Assembly (NCBI GenBank): GCA_035293765.1
Contig: DATGMF010000035.1
Coordinates: 62,001 to 126,000 of the forward strand
Direction: 5' to 3'
Length of the DNA: 64,000 nucleotides
Source of the DNA: DASRHT01 sp035293765
GTDB taxonomy: Bacteria > Chloroflexota > Ktedonobacteria > Ktedonobacterales > Ktedonobacteraceae
This document shows positions 59,561 through 64,000 of the stretch, in pieces. Numbering within the stretch: position 1 is the first letter of the stretch; each line of letters begins with the position of its first letter. The notes beneath the pieces are model-generated. The model was not told the origin of the DNA and made no database searches. It worked only from the letters and a program-made list of their open reading frames with translations. A program made the position numbers and the translations under genes.

Positions 59561-60235
59561 ATGCGGCACACCACCAAGGAAGCCATCAGTATGACCCGTA
59601 GACTGGTCCCCCGTATGTTCAGGGTTCTAGCCATTGCGATACCTCTCTGTCTGGTTCTCGGCTGGAGTTTCAGCGTGCCAGCCTCTGCTCACCAGGCCCG
59701 ACCGACCATCGCTGCGAGTTGCACCGTCAGCCAGACCTGGACGCTCGATGCGCCGGCAGGAGGTGTCACTGTCTACTCGAACCAATCCCCTTTTCCCGGT
59801 CCGGGTCCATCAAACAATGATGCCAACGTCACAGTTACGCTTGATGCCAGTAACAATGTATGCGGCTTCACATTGAATGCCTCTTTCACGGTCACTGATC
59901 CACATACTCATAACACCGTCACGGTTTCCGCTGTCACACCGTGTAACAACCCCACTTTTGGGGCATACAATCCCACAACTGGCGCGCTCACGTTAAATGG
60001 CACCCTGACACTCAATAATGTGCCGCTCTTTCAGGGGCCGCAGACGACAAAATGTGCCAGCCTGACCACCGAGGGCTCGGTCACTACCAACGGCGGGGTA
60101 GTGCTTACAGGCAGTCGTGTAAGTCCCCCCTCGGGCGGCAACGTTACCCTTGTGGGCCAAACGACTTTTGGCAGCGGCTTTTTCGTAGTGACTACCTGGA
60201 CGCAGTTTACCGGCACATTCACGCGCAAGAGCTAG
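59561..60235 (+). CDS. Secreted protein of unknown function, 224 residues
   Basis: An exported protein with a signal peptide: basic start (M-T-R-R-L-V-P-R-M-F-R), hydrophobic core (V-L-A-I-A-I-P-L-C-L-V-L-G-W) and a likely cleavage after A-S-A. The mature part is Thr/Asn/Gly-rich with repeated beta-strand character (N-V-T-V-T-L-D-A-S-N-N, L-T-L-N-G-T-L-T-L-N-N) and four Cys that could form disulphides. No family is recognised. AAGGAGA precedes the ATG. The leader from the promoter is about 175 bases and includes the operator. Confidence 0.8.
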   Translation: MRHTTKEAISMTRRLVPRMFRVLAIAIPLCLVLGWSFSVPASAHQARPTIAASCTVSQTWTLDAPAGGVTVYSNQSPFPGPGPSNNDANVTVTLDASNNVCGFTLNASFTVTDPHTHNTVTVSAVTPCNNPTFGAYNPTTGALTLNGTLTLNNVPLFQGPQTTKCASLTTEGSVTTNGGVVLTGSRVSPPSGGNVTLVGQTTFGSGFFVVTTWTQFTGTFTRKS

Positions 60236-60493
60236 CTGCGGCTGCTTAGCCAGAAGCCAACAGTTCTGTGTCGCCGCTCGTCGAACACTGAGCGCTTCAT
60301 AGTCAATGCCGGAGTTCGTCTCTGTGTGGGAGAGAACGGACGCTGGCATTTGACAACTTTTTTTATGTTCTCATATACTTTTCTAGAGATGTTACATCGT
60401 GATACATCAGGTGAAGGTATCATATCTCTCACCAGCATCGTTTTCAGGTTTTGCTTCGGGCTCAACTTCCACATTCGAGCACTTTAGCAAGAA

Positions 60494-61120
60494 ATGGGTC
60501 AACCGCATATGGGAAAAAGCGTCCAGAACATGTCAAGCAAACATGCAAAAATGCAAGCTCGCCGCACGGAACTTTTGAGAGCTGCCCGCGAAGTCCTGGC
60601 TGAGAAAGGCTTTGAGGCCACGACTATCTCCGAAATTGTTGCCCGCGCCGGGGTAGCTCAGGGCACGTTTTATCTTTACTTCCCCTCTAAAATCTCACTT
60701 GTGGTAACCCTGGCTGCTGAAATGCAGACAAGCATTGAACAGGCTTTGCGTACCGCCCATGCCGAGGCGAGAAGCCTGGGCGAGATGATAGATCGTAGCG
60801 TCCAGGCGGCCTTTGATATTATGGGCCAGTACCGCGATATCCTGGCGCTCGTTCATTCCGGCATATGCTGGATTGAGGCCGAAGAGGCGCGTTCGCATAT
60901 CTTCTCACCCTATCACGCTCTGATCGCCGAGATGATTCATCGCGCGCAGGAAGTCGGGATCGTCAACCCCAGCATCAATGCGCAGGTCACCGCGGTTTTC
61001 ATCGTCGGCGTGATTTACTATTCCGCCGATCAGTGCTACGTGTATCACTCTGCTATTCCCCCAGAAGTGTATATCGCGGAAGCCTCTCGCTTCATCCGTC
61101 AGGCCCTGGGCGTCTCTTAA
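60494..61120 (+). CDS. TetR-family transcriptional regulator
   Basis: A 208-residue regulator. The TetR_N helix-turn-helix is at about 22-68: R-R-T-E-L-L-R-A-A-R-E-V-L-A-E-K-G-F-E-A-T-T, I-S-E-I-V-A-R-A-G-V-A-Q-G-T-F-Y-L-Y-F. The ligand-binding half is helical and resembles FadR/AcrR-type C-terminal domains. The gene lies between three 17-bp palindromes of the type such proteins bind, so it is the obvious candidate repressor. No copy of the palindrome is seen upstream of its own start, so self-regulation is not indicated. The ligand may be a fatty-acyl or other lipid, judged only by the linked SCP2 domain. Confidence 0.93.
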   Translation: MGQPHMGKSVQNMSSKHAKMQARRTELLRAAREVLAEKGFEATTISEIVARAGVAQGTFYLYFPSKISLVVTLAAEMQTSIEQALRTAHAEARSLGEMIDRSVQAAFDIMGQYRDILALVHSGICWIEAEEARSHIFSPYHALIAEMIHRAQEVGIVNPSINAQVTAVFIVGVIYYSADQCYVYHSAIPPEVYIAEASRFIRQALGVS

Positions 61121-61150
61121 TCGTTCCCAATAACCAGAACGTACCCTCCC

Positions 61151-61179
61151 TTGACAAAATGCTTTTCTATCAGTATAGT
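61151..61179 (+). promoter_or_regulatory. Sigma-70 promoter for the R2-like gene
   Basis: TTGACA (61151-61156), a 17-base spacer and TATAGT (61174-61179), identical hexamers to the DUF6114 promoter. The operator at 61191 starts 11 bases past the -10, covering the expected start of transcription. Confidence 0.88.
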
Positions 61180-61190
61180 GTTAAACAAAG

Positions 61191-61207
61191 TGACTGATAG
61201 TCAGTCA
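61191..61207. promoter_or_regulatory. TetR-type operator, site 3
   Basis: TGACTGATAGTCAGTCA, an 8+1+8 palindrome with one mismatch that extends by a further G/C pair on each side. It blocks the promoter at 61151. Confidence 0.85.
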
Positions 61208-61294
61208 CTCTTACAGAATTTATTGCACGTTTTCTCACTTTTTGATCGATACTCCGGCAAAGTGAGATGATATGTATTTAATAAAGGGGGCTGC

Positions 61295-62605
61295 ATGACG
61301 ACCGAAGCCAGCGAACAGAACGGTTTTATCGATATCGATTCCGAGACAGGCACACCGGTTGAACGGGATCGCCTCTATCGGCTCTGGGAGGAAAATAACT
61401 GGAGTGCGAAGGACCTCGACTTCAGCCAGGACGCTCAAGACTGGCAAGAGCGACATACTGAGCAGCAACAGCGCGCCATTTTGTGGAACTGCGCCATGTT
61501 TCTCGATGGCGAGGAGTCCGTCACTGTCACCCTTGCCCCATTTTTGAACGCTGCGCCACGCTACGAAGACCGCATCTACCTGGCGACCCAGATTGCCGAT
61601 GAGGCGCGTCATCATGTCTTCTTTGATCGCTTCCTGCGGGAGGTTTGTCATATTGGTCAGGATTATCGCAGCACGCTCTCTGTGACCCACCCGTATCTGC
61701 CCTGGGGCTATAAGCAGGTTTTTACAGAACTGGACCGTGTCTCTGATCGCTTGCGCCTCAAGCCTGACTCTCTGCCGCTACTGGCTCAGGGCGTCGCGAT
61801 TTACCATCTGGTCGTCGAGGGGATGTTAGCGCATACCGGACAGCATTACTTGCGCGACTATGCCAGCAGAACAGGTCTCTTTCCCGGTTTCAAAGAGGGG
61901 ATTAACATGGTCGCCCGCGATGAGTCGCGTCATATTGCCTTTGGTATGCAACTGCTGCGTGAACTTGTCACCAGCGATGCTGCTTGCAGGGCAGCCGCAA
62001 TCGAAATGCTCGATCTCGTGCTGCCCTGGGCTGCCGGCGTTTTCATGCCGCCTGCGTGTGACTGGAACTATGTTACTTGCCTGGGCTGCTCTCCTCAGGA
62101 GGTGTTCGCCTTTGGCCTGCGTTCCATCGAAACCAAGCTGCGTCGAGCCGGTATAGAACCATCAGAGGTCAAGGCGCTGGTAAAGATTGGTTATGCAGAT
62201 CCACCAATGGAGCAGGCTGACCGCCTTGTCAGCATGATCGAGGGTCACATTATTGGTACTGACGAGGAGCCATGCGTCAACGAGAAGTCTATGGATGCGC
62301 TCTTCGTCAGCATGGCCTGTGTAGCGGATTGGACGCGGGCGCGACATCCACGCACTCCCTGCGCGATCCAGTGGGTTTTCGACGAAGCTGGGCCTCGCTA
62401 CCTGGAACTGCGCCCCGGCGAAACACCACAGGTGGGCACTGGCAAGTGTGCGCAGGCGCGACTGACTCTGCATTGTAGCGCTGCCGATTGGATTCGCATT
62501 GTTACGGGTCAGCTCAATCAACAGCGCGCCCTGTTCACGCGTCGGCTGCGTCCATCGGGTGATATGAAACTATTGCTTCGGCTTCCGCATATCCTCCCAG
62601 CCTGA
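61295..62605 (+). CDS. R2-like ferritin-superfamily diiron protein fused to an SCP2-like domain
   Basis: A 436-residue fusion. Residues about 20-300 are a ribonucleotide-reductase-R2-like four-helix domain with the diiron ligands in F-L-D-G-E-E-S, I-A-D-E-A-R-H-H (E-x-x-H), Y-H-L-V-V-E-G-M and V-A-R-D-E-S-R-H (E-x-x-H). Residues about 325-436 resemble an SCP2 sterol-carrier domain (A-I-Q-W-V-F, L-H-C-S-A-A-D-W-I-R-I-V-T-G-Q-L, R-L-R-P-S-G-D-M). No NrdA-like subunit is near, so it is more likely an R2lox/AurF-like oxidase of a lipid-like substrate than a nucleotide reductase. AAAGGGGG precedes the ATG. It is controlled by operator site 3. Confidence 0.85.
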   Translation: MTTEASEQNGFIDIDSETGTPVERDRLYRLWEENNWSAKDLDFSQDAQDWQERHTEQQQRAILWNCAMFLDGEESVTVTLAPFLNAAPRYEDRIYLATQIADEARHHVFFDRFLREVCHIGQDYRSTLSVTHPYLPWGYKQVFTELDRVSDRLRLKPDSLPLLAQGVAIYHLVVEGMLAHTGQHYLRDYASRTGLFPGFKEGINMVARDESRHIAFGMQLLRELVTSDAACRAAAIEMLDLVLPWAAGVFMPPACDWNYVTCLGCSPQEVFAFGLRSIETKLRRAGIEPSEVKALVKIGYADPPMEQADRLVSMIEGHIIGTDEEPCVNEKSMDALFVSMACVADWTRARHPRTPCAIQWVFDEAGPRYLELRPGETPQVGTGKCAQARLTLHCSAADWIRIVTGQLNQQRALFTRRLRPSGDMKLLLRLPHILPA

Positions 62606-62613
62606 GGATTGCT

Positions 62614-62668
62614 CCATTGCCTCTCCATTCTGCAAACGACTCTACTCGGGAGAATGAAGAGGCAATGG
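62614..62668. terminator. 18-bp hairpin between convergent genes
   Basis: CCATTGCCTCTCCATTCT pairs with AGAATGAAGAGGCAATGG with a single mismatch and a 19-base loop, between the diiron gene (plus) and the aldolase gene (minus). Confidence 0.55.
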
Positions 62669-62759
62669 AAGATGCTGGTATCTCTGACATCACCATGAAC
62701 GGTGTAATGGTAGCATGGAATGTGCCAGGATACCAGCACCTAACAAAAAAACCTGCCCG

Positions 62760-63434
62760 CTACCGTTTAGAGCCGAAGCGCCGCATATGCTCCTGCTCTT
62801 TCTGCAAAGCTCCGGCTGGAAATGGCTTTTCGCCGCCGATGGTACGCGCGTCGAGGGTAAGCTGCGCTGCCTCTTCCATGATGATAATCAGTTGCGCGGT
62901 CGCCAGCGCATCGCTACTGAACGCCAGCAGGCCATGATTTGCCAGCAGCACAGCGGGAACGGTGGGATGTTTTTGCAGCTGCTCCACAATATACGTCACC
63001 GCCTCCTCCGATCCGCGCGGCGCCCAATTTGCTACCGGAATATCCTCGGTAATGCCAAAGCGCAGGAACGCTTCGTATACACAGGGCAACGGCTGATGGG
63101 CGAGCGCAAAGCTAGTGGTGCGGGGCGAATGGGTATGAATGACGGCATTGACATCGCTGCGAACGCGATAGACGCACGAATGCATGCCCACAATCTCGCG
63201 GCTGGTCGCATCAATCGCGCCTTCCACCACCTCGCCATCGAAGGTGACGACCACGAGCTGTTCGGGCGTCAGGTGTGTCAGATGGCTAACGGACGTCAGC
63301 AGCATAAGATCGGTTCCAGGCAAGCGCGCGCTCATATTGCCATGCCCGCTATGAGACATTACGCCCGCCTGTCCGAGCCGTCGCGCTGCCTGCACAAGCT
63401 GTTCCCGCAATGCGCTGTAGCTGAGATTTGTCAT
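62760..63434 (-). CDS. Class II aldolase/adducin family protein
   Basis: A 224-residue aldolase of the fuculose-1-phosphate / ribulose-5-phosphate epimerase-like family. S-H-S-G-H-G-N-M-S-A-R is the phosphate-binding start, V-I-H-T-H-S-P contributes two zinc His residues and L-A-N-H-G-L-L the third; the catalytic acid is in Y-E-A-F. It cleaves or epimerises a sugar phosphate, releasing dihydroxyacetone phosphate if an aldolase. GGAGAG precedes the ATG. No sugar-use genes adjoin, so the substrate is open. Confidence 0.88.
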   Translation of the reverse strand: MTNLSYSALREQLVQAARRLGQAGVMSHSGHGNMSARLPGTDLMLLTSVSHLTHLTPEQLVVVTFDGEVVEGAIDATSREIVGMHSCVYRVRSDVNAVIHTHSPRTTSFALAHQPLPCVYEAFLRFGITEDIPVANWAPRGSEEAVTYIVEQLQKHPTVPAVLLANHGLLAFSSDALATAQLIIIMEEAAQLTLDARTIGGEKPFPAGALQKEQEHMRRFGSKR

Positions 63435-63470
63435 TATTCTCTCCTGAAAAATACTGATTGTACCTGCATA

Positions 63471-64000
63471 CTAACTGTACTCTTTCTTGCCAGTTTTTAC
63501 CATAGCCGTTCCTTTGGATTTGCTTCTAAATGTATACCATCCCTCATTTTCTGGTCCAAAAACCTCGGTCAGTACTTCCCAAACCATCTTAAATGCCAGG
63601 CGGTCACGTTCCTGATCTTCGATAATATCTGGTAGCCTCTCTTTAATACATCCTCCAATCCTTCCCCAGGGTGTGCCACGAGCCACATCCGCTCGGAAGT
63701 TAGCATCACTACGTAGAGACTCTATCACCTGGCGTTTATATACAGCCATTGCGTCAATGATTTGAATTTCTGGATGGTTGCCATCCTCAAGGGCCTCTTC
63801 TGCTGTTGGTATATTGTCAATGGCTTCGAAACTGGCAGCCAGCGCCTGTTGGTATTCCGCCTTGAGGTCCTGAGCGAAAGTTTTTGCGGCTGGCAGGTTG
63901 TAATGGGGATCGCGCACGGTATAGAGCTGTTCGAACGAAAGGGTGCGGATCGGAACGGGATAGGGTTTGCCTCCCACTGAGCTCCAGAAAACGCCCTGCC
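63471..64000 (-). CDS. Unknown protein, N-terminus beyond the window
   Basis: An open frame enters from the right edge (Q-G-V-F-W-S-S-V-G-G-K-P-Y-P-V-P) and ends at 63471, giving about 176 residues here. A GTG at 63977 could be a start but the frame continues without a stop to the edge, so the true start probably lies outside. Segments such as P-H-Y-N-L-P-A-A-K-T-F-A and Y-K-R-Q-V-I-E-S-L-R-S-D-A-N-F are helical. No family is recognised. Confidence 0.6.
   Translation of the reverse strand, partial: QGVFWSSVGGKPYPVPIRTLSFEQLYTVRDPHYNLPAAKTFAQDLKAEYQQALAASFEAIDNIPTAEEALEDGNHPEIQIIDAMAVYKRQVIESLRSDANFRADVARGTPWGRIGGCIKERLPDIIEDQERDRLAFKMVWEVLTEVFGPENEGWYTFRSKSKGTAMVKTGKKEYS

Noticed and set aside
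1..64000. tRNA, rRNA, tmRNA and CRISPR loci
   Set aside because: I looked for T-arm and 16S/23S landmarks and for spaced repeats and saw none I could support; RNase P RNA is the only RNA gene recognised.

Overview
The window looks like a chromosomal segment of a Chloroflexota bacterium, most likely a Ktedonobacteria-type soil organism. This is inferred from gene content, not from a marker gene: MurT/GatD, NrdR, RqcH, sigma-54 with a zinc-ribbon insert, a selenocysteine-containing SelD, the DUF6230/DUF6114 pair best known from actinobacteria, and many ORFs without recognisable families. Housekeeping, envelope and accessory genes alternate in short operons, and there is no sign of a large prophage or plasmid.

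Layout: 1-5.6 kb holds a TPR protein cut by the left edge, a cyclic-nucleotide-binding protein, NrdR, a small zinc-type protein, a hibernation factor and a ClpX-type zinc-finger protein. 5.6-11 kb holds GatD/MurT (peptidoglycan amidation) and divergent topoisomerase I. 11-13.7 kb holds a hendecad-repeat coiled-coil protein, an isocitrate dehydrogenase-like enzyme and a cupredoxin lipoprotein. 14-26.2 kb is an eleven-gene same-strand block that I read as a cryptic biosynthetic cluster: two ATP-grasp ligases, Gfo/Idh oxidoreductase, DegT aminotransferase, IMPase-type phosphatase, flavoprotein, MFS exporter, nucleotide kinase-like ATPase, an unclassified 602-residue protein and two NUDIX hydrolases.

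27-35.6 kb holds a decayed rhamnosidase fragment, GlpX, guanylate kinase, RqcH, a dead beta-lactamase-family gene, and a selD-rnc-rpoN operon in which selD contains an in-frame UGA followed by a SECIS-like hairpin. 35.7-40.5 kb contains a MITE-like element with 9-bp direct repeats, RNase P RNA, glycerate kinase and a TnpB gene coupled to an unknown ORF. 40.5-47 kb holds CtaG, a methyltransferase and a four-gene envelope operon (GH3, membrane protein, flippase, Aat). 47-57 kb has several unknowns, PurU, a sigma factor fused to Clp N-domains and a zinc finger, a molybdopterin oxidoreductase and a RIO kinase.

57.8-62.6 kb is a compact candidate regulon: a TetR-family regulator surrounded by three strong promoters, each followed by the same 17-bp palindrome (TGACTGAC-N-GTCAGTCA type). 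They drive DUF6114-DUF6230, a secreted protein, and an R2-like diiron protein fused to an SCP2-like domain. The right edge has a class II aldolase and an unknown gene cut by the window end. The strongest observations are the UGA-containing selD, the sigma/Clp/zinc-finger fusion, the biosynthetic block and the three-operator regulon.
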